From assembly GCA_004322365.1 (NCBI GenBank), contig SCTS01000003.1:17868-81867 (forward strand): a stretch of 64,000 bases of DNA, in the 5' to 3' direction. Both the position numbers and the translations under genes were made by a program. The stretch's first letter is position 1, and each line of letters opens with the position of its first letter. Source of the DNA: Patescibacteria group bacterium (GTDB lineage: Bacteria > Patescibacteria > Paceibacteria > UBA9973 > UBA2103). The notes below the pieces were generated by a model that saw only the letters and a program-made list of their open reading frames with translations, was not told where the DNA came from and ran no database searches. Shown here piece by piece: positions 40,185 through 48,985 of this stretch.

Positions 40185-40224
40185 GACTAGCCACTAAGCC
40201 CTAAACCCTATACACTAGGCACCT
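40185..40224 (+). repeat. 7-bp repeat array abutting ychF
   Basis: Five full units in register from GACTAGC (40185), including CCCTAAA at 40199 and CCCTATA at 40206, plus a partial unit that runs to the base before the ychF ATG at 40225. TACACT (40211-40216) lies 8 nt before the ATG, as in the cysS array. Confidence 0.8.
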
Positions 40225-41322
40225 ATGGGTTTATCTATCGGTATTGTTGGTCTTCCAAATGTGGGCAAATCCACACTTTTTAACGCACTCACCGCAAAAG
40301 GTGTCCCTGCGGAGAATTATCCGTTTTGTACTATCGATCCATCGGTCGGCATTGTGCCAGTGCCTGACCCTCGCCTTCAAAAACTTGCCACGCTTTCAAA
40401 TTGCTCAAAGATCATTCCTGCGGTTATTGAGTTTGTTGATATTGCTGGCTTGGTAAAGGGTGCGTCTGAAGGTGCCGGACTAGGAAATCAGTTTCTTCAG
40501 CACATTCGCGAAACAGATGCGATTTTGGAAGTGGTGCGTATCTTTGATGACGCCGACATTACACACGTTGAAGGTGAGGTTGATCCTGTTCATGATATTG
40601 AAGTCATCAATCTAGAACTTGTTCTTACTGATCTTTCTGCAGTATTAAAGCGACTTCAAAGTGTTGAGCGCGATAGCAAGCGGGGAGTTAAAGAAGCAAT
40701 TTTAGAACAAGCAACACTACAGAAAGTTGAACAAACTCTTTCAGCGGGAAAGCTCGCCTCAACCACAGTACTGTCAGATGAAGAACGCTTTGCAATACGC
40801 GGATTGCAACTTTTGACCATGAAGCCAATTATGTACGCCCTCAATAAAAAAGCCGGGGGGCACAATCTTGATGAGATGAATGATGGTCGCTATCAAAAAC
40901 TCGTTGAGTTTTTAGACGGTATGGGTGCTGAATACGCCACTGTGGATGCAGGAATTGAAGGAGAACTTCGTGATGTTGCAGGTGAAGATAAAGAAACATT
41001 GAGACGAGAGTTTGGGGTTTTAGACGACGGGCTAGACGGGCTTATTCGTGCAGGATATCGGTTGCTTGGATTAATGACATTCCTTACTACGGGAGAGGTT
41101 GAAACGAGAGCGTGGACAGTGAAGATTGGCTCCACCGCACCTGAAGCTGGGGCAGCTATTCATACTGACTTTAGGGATACCTTTATTAAGGCAGAAGTGG
41201 TTCCCTATGAAAAACTCGTTGAGGCTGGATCGTATGTTGCAGCTCGCGAAAAAGGTTGGGTGCGAACAGAAGGCAAGGAATATATAGTGAAAGACGGAGA
41301 TGTCATTGAATTCAAGGTATGA
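40225..41322 (+). CDS. ychF: Ribosome-binding ATPase YchF
   Basis: Obg-like P-loop protein, 365 residues, universal. G1 loop GLPNVGKSTLFNALT, G3 DIAGLVKGASEGAGLGNQFL, and a NKKAG-type G4 where OLA1/YchF proteins have NxxE and so prefer ATP. The C-terminal TGS domain ends in EYIVKDGDVIEFKV. It associates with ribosomes and the proteasome or stress responses in other bacteria. Downstream is a short coiled-coil ORF. Confidence 0.97.
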   Translation: MGLSIGIVGLPNVGKSTLFNALTAKGVPAENYPFCTIDPSVGIVPVPDPRLQKLATLSNCSKIIPAVIEFVDIAGLVKGASEGAGLGNQFLQHIRETDAILEVVRIFDDADITHVEGEVDPVHDIEVINLELVLTDLSAVLKRLQSVERDSKRGVKEAILEQATLQKVEQTLSAGKLASTTVLSDEERFAIRGLQLLTMKPIMYALNKKAGGHNLDEMNDGRYQKLVEFLDGMGAEYATVDAGIEGELRDVAGEDKETLRREFGVLDDGLDGLIRAGYRLLGLMTFLTTGEVETRAWTVKIGSTAPEAGAAIHTDFRDTFIKAEVVPYEKLVEAGSYVAAREKGWVRTEGKEYIVKDGDVIEFKV

Positions 41323-41347
41323 TGAAGATGTTAGTAATGTAGTTTTT

Positions 41348-41509
41348 ATGGATGACCTTTTTCATTTAGAGAGCTTAGGTGGAGGTCAAGAGCAGAAAAG
41401 AGATAAAGAGATTTTGGCTGCGCAAGAACGCATACAAAAGCTCAATGAGGCAATTGCCGAGGCTCCAGATAAAATTATTAAATTATTCACTCGTAAAAAA
41501 AGAAAGTAA
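41348..41509 (+). CDS. Small coiled-coil protein
   Basis: 53 residues from ATG 41348; the longer frame (from 41300) overlaps the end of ychF and is unlikely. Residues about 12-45 are a charged helix (EQKRDKEILAAQERIQKLNE), ending in a basic FTRKKRK tail. It lies between ychF and a membrane-protein gene on the same strand, 9 nt from the latter. Unknown function; real-gene status rests on packing and composition. Confidence 0.45.
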   Translation: MDDLFHLESLGGGQEQKRDKEILAAQERIQKLNEAIAEAPDKIIKLFTRKKRK

Positions 41510-41518
41510 TAAATTTTT

Positions 41519-42469
41519 ATGGATACAGCAATAAGAGCAAAGGTTACCGCGAAAGATTTCTTCTTATGGCTTGGTGCAATGGTTGCACTCTATGTGTCAG
41601 CAACCTCACTCATTCTACTGGTTCACCAGTATATAAATGTATTTTTTCCTAACGCTCTAGACTACGCACCTTCGTATTCTAGTTCGATGCGGTTTGCTAT
41701 AGCATCTCTGGTTGTATTTTTCCCGCTCTACATATGGCTCACACGAATGCTCCATCAAGATATTCGACAGACACCTTTGAAGCAAGAGCTCTGGGTTCGT
41801 AAATGGCTTATCTTCCTTACACTTTTTGTTGCCGGTATTACTATGGCAATCGATTTGGTGATGCTGGTTAACACGTTCTTAAATGGTGACATAACAACCC
41901 GCTTCATCCTCAAGGCACTCACAATTCTCATCGTTATTGGTGGAGGTTTTTGGTACTACCTTAATGAATTGAAAGGAAAGTGGGAAGAAAAGAAAAAAGA
42001 ATCCACCATTGTTGCAGGTATTGTGTCTGTCATTGTTCTGGCTACTGTAGCGAGCTCTTTCTTCATTATCGGTTCTCCTCAAACGGAGCGTTTGGCACGG
42101 TTTGACGAGCAAAAAACAGCTGACTTACAAAATATTCAGTGGCAAATAATTAGTTATTGGCAACAAAAAGAAAAATTGCCAGTGAGTCTTGCAGATCTTG
42201 AAGATCCACTTGCTGGTTTTGTGGCCCCAAAAGACTCTCAAACCGGTGCTTCATATACGTATGAATCAACTGGTGCAATGTCGTTTAAACTTTGTGCTGA
42301 CTTTAACGCTCCAAGTCGTGACATGATCACTGGTGCGGACACCAAGGCAATGAGAGTCCCTGCACCAATAGGGGGCGACCTCGCTAATGAAAATTGGAAA
42401 CACAACAGTGGCACAGTTTGTTTCGACCGAACCATTGACCCTGATCGTTTTCCTGTCTTCAAAAAATAG
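41519..42469 (+). CDS. DUF5671-like multi-pass membrane protein
   Basis: 316 residues. Five membrane helices: about 14-37, 61-80, 99-120, 132-149 and 167-187, with the charged loop LTRMLHQDIRQTPLK and the RKWLIFLTLFVAG segment typical of DUF5671 proteins common in this phylum. A C-terminal soluble part (190-316) contains FDEQKTADLQNIQWQIISYWQQKEKLP, resembling a small extracytoplasmic domain with one Cys pair (C at LCADF and TVCF). Function unknown. The stop codon is the start of a 7-bp repeat. Confidence 0.75.
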   Translation: MDTAIRAKVTAKDFFLWLGAMVALYVSATSLILLVHQYINVFFPNALDYAPSYSSSMRFAIASLVVFFPLYIWLTRMLHQDIRQTPLKQELWVRKWLIFLTLFVAGITMAIDLVMLVNTFLNGDITTRFILKALTILIVIGGGFWYYLNELKGKWEEKKKESTIVAGIVSVIVLATVASSFFIIGSPQTERLARFDEQKTADLQNIQWQIISYWQQKEKLPVSLADLEDPLAGFVAPKDSQTGASYTYESTGAMSFKLCADFNAPSRDMITGADTKAMRVPAPIGGDLANENWKHNSGTVCFDRTIDPDRFPVFKK

Positions 42470-42494
42470 CTTTCAGCTTGGAGTTTTCAGTCGT
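42467..42494 (+). repeat. Four YAG-phased 7-bp units before leuS
   Basis: TAGCTTT begins at the stop codon of the upstream gene (42467); further units start with CAG, GAG and CAG at exact 7-bp steps. The array runs into the TATAAT box of leuS. Confidence 0.6.
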
Positions 42495-42499
42495 ATAAT
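42494..42499 (+). promoter_or_regulatory. -10 box of leuS, leaderless spacing
   Basis: TATAAT, then exactly 6 nt (CCCTAC) to ATG 42506. No Shine-Dalgarno. Confidence 0.65.
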
Positions 42500-42505
42500 C
42501 CCTAC

Positions 42506-44917
42506 ATGGGTAGCTATGACCACAAAAAGATAGAGAAGAAGTGGCGCAAACACTGGGAAGAAACGAATGCGTATGTAACTACTCCATCGTCGTCAAAGCC
42601 AAAACACTATGCTTTGGACATGTTTCCGTACCCATCGGCGTTAGGTCTCCACACTGGTCACGTAGAAGGGTATGCAGCGACCGATATTTATAGTCGTTTT
42701 AAACGAATGAAAGGGTTTAATGTGCTCCACCCTATGGGATGGGATGCGTTTGGTCTCCCTGCAGAAAACTATGCAATAAAAACAAATACGCCACCTCGGG
42801 AAACTACAAACAAGGCAATTGATAACTTTCGCAATCAAATCCAACGCTTAGGTCTTTCGTATGACTGGTCACGAGAAATAGGCACTCACAATCCTGATTA
42901 TTATAAGTGGACACAGTGGTTATTTTTGTTTTTGTTTGAAAATGGCCTTGCAGAAAAACGCATGGGTAAGGTGAATTGGTGTCCCACCGACCAAACAGTA
43001 CTCGCTAATGAACAAACGGTAAGCGAGAGCGGAGAAAAGGGTGTGTGTGTTCGTTGCGGTACAAAAATAATTCAACGCGAGCTTTCGCAGTGGTTTTTCA
43101 AAATTACTGATTTTGCTGATGCATTAATTGATGATTTGAACGACGTTGATTGGCCTGAATCTACAAAAATTAATCAACGCAATTGGATTGGTAAAAAAGA
43201 AGGGGTCATTGTTACTCATAAGGTTAAAGGAATGGATTTGTCGCTCGACACTTTCAGTGCATATCCGGCATGGCTCTTTGCGGATACCTATATAGTGCTT
43301 GCTCCTGAACACCCAGCAGTCAAAAATCTCGTAGAGGGCACTGAAGCCGAGATAGATGTAGAGGCTTTTGTTAAGCGCATGCAAGAAGTCACAACGATTG
43401 ATCGGACAAACGCCACAATGGAGAAAGAGGGTATTTTTACAGGCCGCGTTGCCGTTGACTCTCTCACCGGTAAAGAATTTCCTATTTGGATTGCTAATTT
43501 TGCTTTAATGGATTTTGGAACAGGAATTATTCGCTGTTCTTCACATGATATTCGCGACCTTACATTTGCTAAAAAATATGGAATTCCTTTGAGTGAGGTA
43601 GTAGAGAGAGAAAGTCCCGATATGCCAGTTGATGCTCATGCTAATAAAGGTGTTTTAAAAGACTCGGGTCCGTTCACTGGTCGCACTATTAATAATGAAT
43701 TAATTCAAGAAATAATTGCGTGGATAGAAAGTAATGGATATGGGCATACTCAGACTACATACCGTCTTCGTGATTGGCTTATTTCTCGCCAACGATACTG
43801 GGGTGCACCTATTCCGGTAGTCTATGATCCAGAAGGGAAAGCGCATGGAATTCCAAAAGAACACTTGCCGTGGTTGCTACCTGAGGATGTTGAGTATTTA
43901 CCAAAAGGTACTTCTCCTCTAGGGACTTCCAAGGAGCTTTTGGAACGTACAGAAAAAATATTTGGAAAAGGATGGAAGCCCGAGATTGACACTATGGACA
44001 CTTTCGTGTGTTCTTCGTGGTATTTTCTTCGATTTGCCGATCCACATAATGAGATTGAGTTTGCGTCGAAAGAAGCACTAAAAACATGGCTTCCCGTCGA
44101 CCTCTACATGGGAGGTGCTGAACACACAGTTTTGCATCTTATGTATGCTCGTTTCATCACCAAGGCATTACAGAAGTTTGGATACATAGAGTTTGGTGAG
44201 CCGTTCTCCAAACTCCGTCACCAAGGGATGATTCTTGCTGAAGATGGAACCAAGATGTCTAAGTCGAAAGGTAATGTCATAAATCCTGACGAAATTAGTG
44301 AGCTCTATGGCGCGGACACGCTACGAATTTATGAAATGTTCATGGGTCCTCTTGAAGCTATGAAACCATGGAGCACAAAAAATATTATTGGCTCACGGAG
44401 ATTTTTGGAGCGTGTCTGGAGGGTACAGGAAAAGGTGAGTCAAGGTGCAACTTTGAGTGCAAGCGCTGATGCCACCTTACAGCAAACAATTAAAAAAGTA
44501 GCTGAAGATATTGAGCTCCTTAGTTTAAATACTGCTGTGAGCCAGATGATGATTTGTGTTAATGCTTTTGAAAAAGAAGAAAAAATACCTACCGAAAGCT
44601 ATGAGAGCATGCTCTTGGTACTTGCCCCGTTTGCACCTCATATGACAGAAGAATTGTGGGGAGCTTTGGGTCACACTTCTTCAATTCATCAAGAAAATTG
44701 GCCAGTGTTTGATGAAAGTAAGCTCGAAAAAAATGAAGTAGTAATGGCTGTTCAGGTTGGTGGAAAAGTAAAGGGCACTATTGTTATTCCTCGCGGAGCT
44801 ACAGAAGAGGAGGTAGTTGGATTAGTACGAAAAGACATCAAGCTTGGCGAGGTAGTCCCTCAAAACCCATCCCGCACGATATTCGTCCCCAATAGGGTTC
44901 TTAACTTCATCCCGTAA
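42506..44917 (+). CDS. leuS: Leucyl-tRNA synthetase
   Basis: Class I synthetase, 803 residues. HIGH-type motif in PYPSALGLHTGHVEGY (about 37-52), the editing CP1 insertion with the conserved Thr-rich and Asp-containing strands (about 220-400), KMSKSKGN near residue 590, and a C-terminal anticodon-binding helical domain ending in the small KxGEVV domain. Somewhat shorter than E. coli LeuRS (860). Single-gene unit: leaderless -10 upstream, stem-loop downstream. Confidence 0.97.
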   Translation: MGSYDHKKIEKKWRKHWEETNAYVTTPSSSKPKHYALDMFPYPSALGLHTGHVEGYAATDIYSRFKRMKGFNVLHPMGWDAFGLPAENYAIKTNTPPRETTNKAIDNFRNQIQRLGLSYDWSREIGTHNPDYYKWTQWLFLFLFENGLAEKRMGKVNWCPTDQTVLANEQTVSESGEKGVCVRCGTKIIQRELSQWFFKITDFADALIDDLNDVDWPESTKINQRNWIGKKEGVIVTHKVKGMDLSLDTFSAYPAWLFADTYIVLAPEHPAVKNLVEGTEAEIDVEAFVKRMQEVTTIDRTNATMEKEGIFTGRVAVDSLTGKEFPIWIANFALMDFGTGIIRCSSHDIRDLTFAKKYGIPLSEVVERESPDMPVDAHANKGVLKDSGPFTGRTINNELIQEIIAWIESNGYGHTQTTYRLRDWLISRQRYWGAPIPVVYDPEGKAHGIPKEHLPWLLPEDVEYLPKGTSPLGTSKELLERTEKIFGKGWKPEIDTMDTFVCSSWYFLRFADPHNEIEFASKEALKTWLPVDLYMGGAEHTVLHLMYARFITKALQKFGYIEFGEPFSKLRHQGMILAEDGTKMSKSKGNVINPDEISELYGADTLRIYEMFMGPLEAMKPWSTKNIIGSRRFLERVWRVQEKVSQGATLSASADATLQQTIKKVAEDIELLSLNTAVSQMMICVNAFEKEEKIPTESYESMLLVLAPFAPHMTEELWGALGHTSSIHQENWPVFDESKLEKNEVVMAVQVGGKVKGTIVIPRGATEEEVVGLVRKDIKLGEVVPQNPSRTIFVPNRVLNFIP

Positions 44918-44952
44918 CCCCACGTTGGGTCTTGAGGGTTCAACGTGGGGTT
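44916..44952 (+). terminator. Stem-loop after leuS
   Basis: AACCCCACGTTG (44916-44927) pairs perfectly with CAACGTGGGGTT (44941-44952) across a 13-nt loop. No T tract follows, so termination is not assured; it may protect the leuS 3' end. Confidence 0.65.
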
Positions 44953-44972
44953 GGGGATAAGTATTTGGCGGT

Positions 44973-45001
44973 TTGACGGGATTTAAAATATGTGCTATAA
45001 G
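44973..45001 (+). promoter_or_regulatory. Promoter of the sigma-4/HARE regulator
   Basis: TTGACG (44973-44978), 17-bp spacer ending in TGTGC, TATAAG (44996-45001). Predicted leader about 34 nt before ATG 45042, unlike the leaderless units. Confidence 0.6.
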
Positions 45002-45041
45002 AAGTGGACACAGTAATCAATAAAAATTACGGCTCATATTT

Positions 45042-46070
45042 ATGATCAAACTTCCTTTCAAGCCTGTTCAAGTGAGCAAACGACTTGTTGCAGTACTACC
45101 TGAACGTTCACGCGATGTTGTGGTGAGCCGTTATGGCTTAGGTTCAAAAGCTCGCGGAGAAACCCTTGATGCTATTGGAAAGCGATATGGCATTACACGA
45201 GAACGCGTTCGCCAAATTGAAAACCACGCAACAAAACTCATACAAGATTCTTCAGCTCTCACAAAAGAAGCCTCTTCTTTTGTGTGGCTCGAGAATGCTA
45301 TCCGTGAATTAGGTGGCGTACTGTCAGAGAGTATGTTGCTCGATGAGTTTGCAAAGGATACTGAAACACGAAACCATCTTTATTTCTTACTCGTTGTTGG
45401 ACAGCCATTCATTTCTGCAAAAGAAACTCCTGACTTTAAAGCTCGCTGGTCTGTTGATCCAGAGCTTACCAAGGCAGTTGAATCTGCTTTGAAGCAAGTT
45501 CACGGAACCGTTAAACACTCTGATGTTTTATCTGAAGACAAACTTGTTGAGCATGTTATGAGTTGTCTCACTAAGGTCAACACCAAGTATCGTTCTAAAG
45601 ATACTGTTCGTAGATGGCTCGAGCTTTCAAACTGTATTATGCGAAATCCTTTAGGTGAATGGGGACGCGCATCGGCACCAGGAATTAGAGTAAAAAATAT
45701 TCGCGACCATGCGTATCTTGCCTTAAAGCGTCATGGCTCGCCGATGCATTTTCGTGAAGTTGCAAAATCAATTGAAAAACTTTTTGGGAAAAAAGCCCAT
45801 GAAGCAACAACACACAATGAGCTCATCAAAGATGGTCGCTTTGTTCTTGTTGGTCGAGGTATTTACGCTCTCAAAGAGTGGGGATATCGCATTGGCCCAG
45901 TTGTTGAAATCATTAAGCACATTTTAAAGGAATCAGGGCCGTTAACTCGTGAGGAAATCATGAAGCGTGTTTCGAAAGAGCGTTATGTGAAGCCCAACAC
46001 CATTATTGTGAACTTGCAGAATTCATCATTCACTAAAAAAGACGGTAAATATTCATTGAAGGGCGCCTAA
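45042..46070 (+). CDS. Sigma-70 region 4 / HARE-HTH fusion regulator
   Basis: 342 residues. Residues about 15-75 read as sigma region 4 (LPERSRDVVVSRYGL, then GITRERVRQIENHA), which binds -35 DNA in sigma factors, but there is no region 2, so this is not a complete sigma factor. Residues about 225-285 match a HARE-HTH domain (AYLALKRHGSPMHFREVAKSI, then FVLVGRGIYALKEWGY) as in RNA polymerase delta, and a further winged-helix repeat follows (GPLTREEIMKRVSKERYV). The middle is predicted helical. It likely acts on RNA polymerase or promoters; targets are unknown. It has a leadered promoter and is followed by a small acidic ORF. Confidence 0.8.
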   Translation: MIKLPFKPVQVSKRLVAVLPERSRDVVVSRYGLGSKARGETLDAIGKRYGITRERVRQIENHATKLIQDSSALTKEASSFVWLENAIRELGGVLSESMLLDEFAKDTETRNHLYFLLVVGQPFISAKETPDFKARWSVDPELTKAVESALKQVHGTVKHSDVLSEDKLVEHVMSCLTKVNTKYRSKDTVRRWLELSNCIMRNPLGEWGRASAPGIRVKNIRDHAYLALKRHGSPMHFREVAKSIEKLFGKKAHEATTHNELIKDGRFVLVGRGIYALKEWGYRIGPVVEIIKHILKESGPLTREEIMKRVSKERYVKPNTIIVNLQNSSFTKKDGKYSLKGA

Positions 46071-46081
46071 GAAATTGAAAT

Positions 46082-46246
46082 ATGAACAAATCAGAAAATC
46101 CATACGGATTAATAGACGATCCTTTTGTTCTTTCTACAGAAACAATCGAAGCTATGCGAGAACAGTCTAGGCGTGAGGCAGTGAGGCCTCCGTCAGTCGA
46201 AGAGCAAGCTGACCTTATACTAGGCTTTCTCTCTCCTAGAAAATAG
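46082..46246 (+). CDS. Small acidic ORF after the sigma-4/HARE gene
   Basis: 54 residues, ATG 46082, TAG 46244, 11 nt after the regulator stop. Acidic, proline-containing, no Cys, no membrane segment (MNKSENPYGLIDDPFVLS at the start). It lies before a terminator-like stem, so it is probably the last gene of that transcript. No family recognised. Confidence 0.45.
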   Translation: MNKSENPYGLIDDPFVLSTETIEAMREQSRREAVRPPSVEEQADLILGFLSPRK

Positions 46247-46270
46247 TAACTAAGTATAGAAAGCTAAACC

Positions 46271-46294
46271 AACAAGCCATCAAAATGGCTTGTT
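46271..46294 (+). terminator. Stem-loop closing the sigma-4/HARE transcript
   Basis: AACAAGCCAT (46271-46280), 4-nt loop, ATGGCTTGTT (46285-46294): perfect 10-bp stem followed by AT-rich sequence that also carries the next promoter (TATATT at 46299-46304). Confidence 0.65.
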
Positions 46295-46310
46295 ATGTTA
46301 TATTTTGAGG

Positions 46311-47537
46311 ATGTCTCGTCGCCACACACTGCAATTTCTCGTTATTTTTGCACTCCTTGCAATTCCAGTACTCATTTATTTTGCTCCAGCTTTTGTAGCT
46401 TTCCTTTATAACACTCTTACTTTTTTAGCCCCTCTATGGCTCCCCGCCGCACTTCTAGCTACGCTCTGGCCTCTATGGCTCAATGTCATTCGCTCTAGAT
46501 TTGTTGACTCAATTCCTTATGTCACGCTTGAATTAAAGCCGGGTGATGAGACGCCTTCTACTGCAAAAGCAATGGAGCTTGTTTTTTATTCTCTGTATCA
46601 CCGGACAAACATTTCGCGAATAGATGCCTATTTTCATGGCAAAGTTCGTTCATCGTGGTCGTTTGAAGTATATGCACACAATGGTCGTGTACGATTTTTT
46701 GCCCATGTGCCAGAGAGTTATCGTGTATTACTTGAAGGACGAATCCAAGCGGAATATCGTGATATTGATATTCATGAAGTGCGTGATTATTCGAGAGAGC
46801 TTCATTTCGACCCTCTCCATATGCGACTTACTGCACGCGAATACACTCTCGCAAAACCAGACCCGTATCCATTAAAAACTTATGTCTCATATGAAGGTGG
46901 GCAGGGGAAACGAGATGTCTTTGGTGAAATTGTAGAAGGGTTAGCACATACCAACACACATGAACATGTGTTTCTTTCAATAATAATGCGACCACACCAA
47001 CGGGATCGTTACAATATTTTTGAAAATCCACGAGACACGCTTCATGAGGCAGCGCATATTGAAATTAAAAAATTAGTTGGTGCGCAAGGTGAAATGAGTA
47101 AGCTTGCACCAACAACTAAAGCTATAGTGAGCGCTATAGAGTCAGCGTTAAACAAACCTTCCTTCGATTGCGGTATACGGTCGCTTTATATTGCAGACAA
47201 AGATCATTTTGACGAGTCGTACGAACAAAAACTCACGCATTTACTCGACCTTTTAAACGACAATGATTTGAACGGCTTTGTTGCGTATGACCCCAATCAT
47301 CGCCCTGGCTTCATATTGTCTGAGATTTTTGGTGCAGTCCCTATACTCGCTTCATCGCATCTTCTAAACTTATATCGTCGTCGAGCTTTTTTTGCTCCAC
47401 CCTACTATGGGAAAGCATTTGTACTTAACACTGAAGAGTTAGCGACATTGTTTCACTTACCGCACGCGAGTCGTGGTAGTGCACTGGCTCGTATGCGTGG
47501 TCTTACGCTGGAACCGCCTGAGAATTTACCTATTTAG
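46311..47537 (+). CDS. Membrane-anchored protein, DUF8128-like
   Basis: 408 residues from ATG 46311, placed by TATATT (46299-46304) exactly 6 nt upstream; the ATG at 46290 precedes the box. Two closely spaced N-terminal membrane helices (about 9-29 and 38-58) are followed by a soluble region that starts VTLELKPGDETPSTAKAMELVFYSLY. This region resembles the part that precedes VirB4/HerA-type ATPases in secretion or pilus loci of this phylum, but no Walker motifs are present and no ATPase gene is adjacent. The assignment is tentative; it may be a structural partner of a surface system. Confidence 0.5.
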   Translation: MSRRHTLQFLVIFALLAIPVLIYFAPAFVAFLYNTLTFLAPLWLPAALLATLWPLWLNVIRSRFVDSIPYVTLELKPGDETPSTAKAMELVFYSLYHRTNISRIDAYFHGKVRSSWSFEVYAHNGRVRFFAHVPESYRVLLEGRIQAEYRDIDIHEVRDYSRELHFDPLHMRLTAREYTLAKPDPYPLKTYVSYEGGQGKRDVFGEIVEGLAHTNTHEHVFLSIIMRPHQRDRYNIFENPRDTLHEAAHIEIKKLVGAQGEMSKLAPTTKAIVSAIESALNKPSFDCGIRSLYIADKDHFDESYEQKLTHLLDLLNDNDLNGFVAYDPNHRPGFILSEIFGAVPILASSHLLNLYRRRAFFAPPYYGKAFVLNTEELATLFHLPHASRGSALARMRGLTLEPPENLPI

Positions 47538-47546
47538 TAAGGGTTT

Positions 47547-47584
47547 AGTGTTTAGTGGCCAGCGTTTAGCTTTCAGGTTTTAAA
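47547..47584 (+). repeat. 7-bp repeat array before mltG paralogue 2
   Basis: Five YAG-phased heptamers (TAGTGTT at 47547, TAGTGGC at 47554, then CAG, TAG, CAG) end in TAAA right before ATG 47585. GTTTAGT is the reverse complement of ACTAAAC, so this is the same family as the rpsI array in opposite orientation. Confidence 0.8.
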
Positions 47585-48538
47585 ATGCAAAACAACACAA
47601 AGAAAATAATTTATATCATTGCATGGGTTTTGGTTGTTTCTGTATTTGCCGTATACAGTCTATTCATTGCATCTCCTTTGAATTTCCAGAAGGATTCCAT
47701 TGTTACAATTTCCTCAGGGACGAGCGTAGAGGAGGCTGGAGAATTATTGAAAGCAAAGCATGTTATTCGATCTCCGTTCATGTTTTCAGTGCTTGTTCGA
47801 ATTATCTACCCTTCAGGTATTATTGCTAACCACTATTCGTTTTCTAAACCTCAGTCAGTGTTGGTGATTGCGTACCGTCTTGCAAAAGGGAAAACAGATT
47901 TGGTACCCCTTAAGGTAACTATTCCAGAAGGCTCTAGTTCTTTTGAGATTTCAAACATCCTGGAGAACACACTCAAGGATTTCGACTCGGTAACTTTTAA
48001 GACACTCGCAAAATCACAGGAGGGATACTTGTTTCCTGACACGTATTTTTTCTTACCAGGAACTACACCTGAAGCAGTGATTGATACAATGCGTAAAAAC
48101 TTTGATGAAAAAATAAAGCCCCTTGAGAGTGATATTGCTACATTTGGAAAACCAATGAATGAGGTATTGGCGATGGCTTCAATTCTTGAGAGGGAAGCGC
48201 GCCAGAGTGAAACCAGAAGAATGGTTGCGGGAATATTGTGGAAGCGAATATCTATTGGCATGCCACTTCAAGTTGATGCGGTTTTTGGATACATCTTTCA
48301 AAAAAGTGGCTATGCCCCAACGCTCACTGATTTACAAACTGATTCTCTTTACAACACATATTTGCATCGAGGACTTCCACCAACGCCTATCGGCAATCCT
48401 GGTTTGGAGGCAATACAAGACGCCATAACACCAACAAAAAATAACTACCTCTACTATCTGACCGACAAAGAGGGAAAGATTTATTATGCAAAGACATTTG
48501 CGGAACATCGGCTCAACAAACTAAAAGCCAGAAACTAA
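47585..48538 (+). CDS. mltG: Endolytic transglycosylase MltG, paralogue 2
   Basis: 317 residues: N-terminal membrane helix (about 8-28), a LysM-like region (TISSGTSVEEAGELLKAKHV), then the YceG catalytic domain with Glu in MASILEREARQ, VAGILWKRI, LQVDAVFGYI, and the DSLYNTYLHRGLPPTPIGNP motif. This is the more canonical of the two MltG proteins in the window; the one at 17.7 kb has a long linker insertion. Two different transglycosylases could act at different sites or growth stages. Confidence 0.93.
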   Translation: MQNNTKKIIYIIAWVLVVSVFAVYSLFIASPLNFQKDSIVTISSGTSVEEAGELLKAKHVIRSPFMFSVLVRIIYPSGIIANHYSFSKPQSVLVIAYRLAKGKTDLVPLKVTIPEGSSSFEISNILENTLKDFDSVTFKTLAKSQEGYLFPDTYFFLPGTTPEAVIDTMRKNFDEKIKPLESDIATFGKPMNEVLAMASILEREARQSETRRMVAGILWKRISIGMPLQVDAVFGYIFQKSGYAPTLTDLQTDSLYNTYLHRGLPPTPIGNPGLEAIQDAITPTKNNYLYYLTDKEGKIYYAKTFAEHRLNKLKARN

Positions 48539-48591
48539 CAAGAGATTTGACCAAAGGTTGACAAGTTGCTGGTGTCTCTGTACCTGTAGCA

Positions 48592-48759
48592 GTGGGGCAC
48601 TTACTTATAGCAGGATTACTTACTCCACCTCTCGGAGCTATTGCTGCCGGTACTTTTGCGACCTCAGCACTTGTTTTTTGGTTAGCGCGAGGATACAGAA
48701 AAGGTAGAGAGAGCGTTCTTGATCATTGGAACAAATGGCCGGTAAAACCCGGTCGATAG
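48592..48759 (+). CDS. Small membrane protein
   Basis: 55 residues from GTG 48592, TAG 48757. One or two hydrophobic helices (MGHLLIAGLL and GAIAAGTFATSALVFWLA) then a basic-acidic tail (RGYRKGRESVLDHWNKWPV). TTGACA (48558-48563) with a 17-bp spacer and TACCTG (48581-48586) lies 5 nt upstream of the GTG. In-frame codons before the GTG also read as protein-like, so the product might be longer or be the remnant of a longer gene. No family recognised. Confidence 0.45.
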   Translation: MGHLLIAGLLTPPLGAIAAGTFATSALVFWLARGYRKGRESVLDHWNKWPVKPGR

Positions 48760-48786
48760 TAGTACTGTATATTATTTTAAATAAAT

Positions 48787-48945
48787 ATGGGAGATCCAAG
48801 GCCTTATGAAATGCATAGTGGACACATTCCTGTGTCTGGATACTTTGATGAAAATCTTCCTTCATGGAACTGCAAAGTGTGCGGTGCAATAGCAATTTCA
48901 GCTAAGGAGAAAAAGTGTCCCGAGTGTTTTCCAAAAGCACCATAA
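48787..48945 (+). CDS. Zinc-ribbon micro-protein
   Basis: 52 residues, ATG 48787, TAA 48943. The C-terminal half is a CxxC...CxxC ribbon: WNCKVCGAIAIS then KKCPECFPKAP, with 12 residues between the knuckles. No other domain. Likely a small nucleic-acid- or protein-binding zinc ribbon; function unknown. mnmA starts 40 nt downstream with its own -10 box. Confidence 0.6.
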   Translation: MGDPRPYEMHSGHIPVSGYFDENLPSWNCKVCGAIAISAKEKKCPECFPKAP

Positions 48946-48973
48946 GAAACTGGAAGACTGGGGCTTGAGGTTA

Positions 48974-48979
48974 TAGACT
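48974..48979 (+). promoter_or_regulatory. -10 box of mnmA
   Basis: TAGACT, 6 nt before ATG 48986; the overlapping TATAGA (48972) is an alternative register. Confidence 0.45.
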
Positions 48980-48985
48980 GTCCGC

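Noticed and set aside
3584..40224. CCCTAAA units look like plant telomere repeat contamination
   Set aside because: Units are degenerate, short, and embedded exactly between bacterial genes, so contamination is not a sensible explanation.
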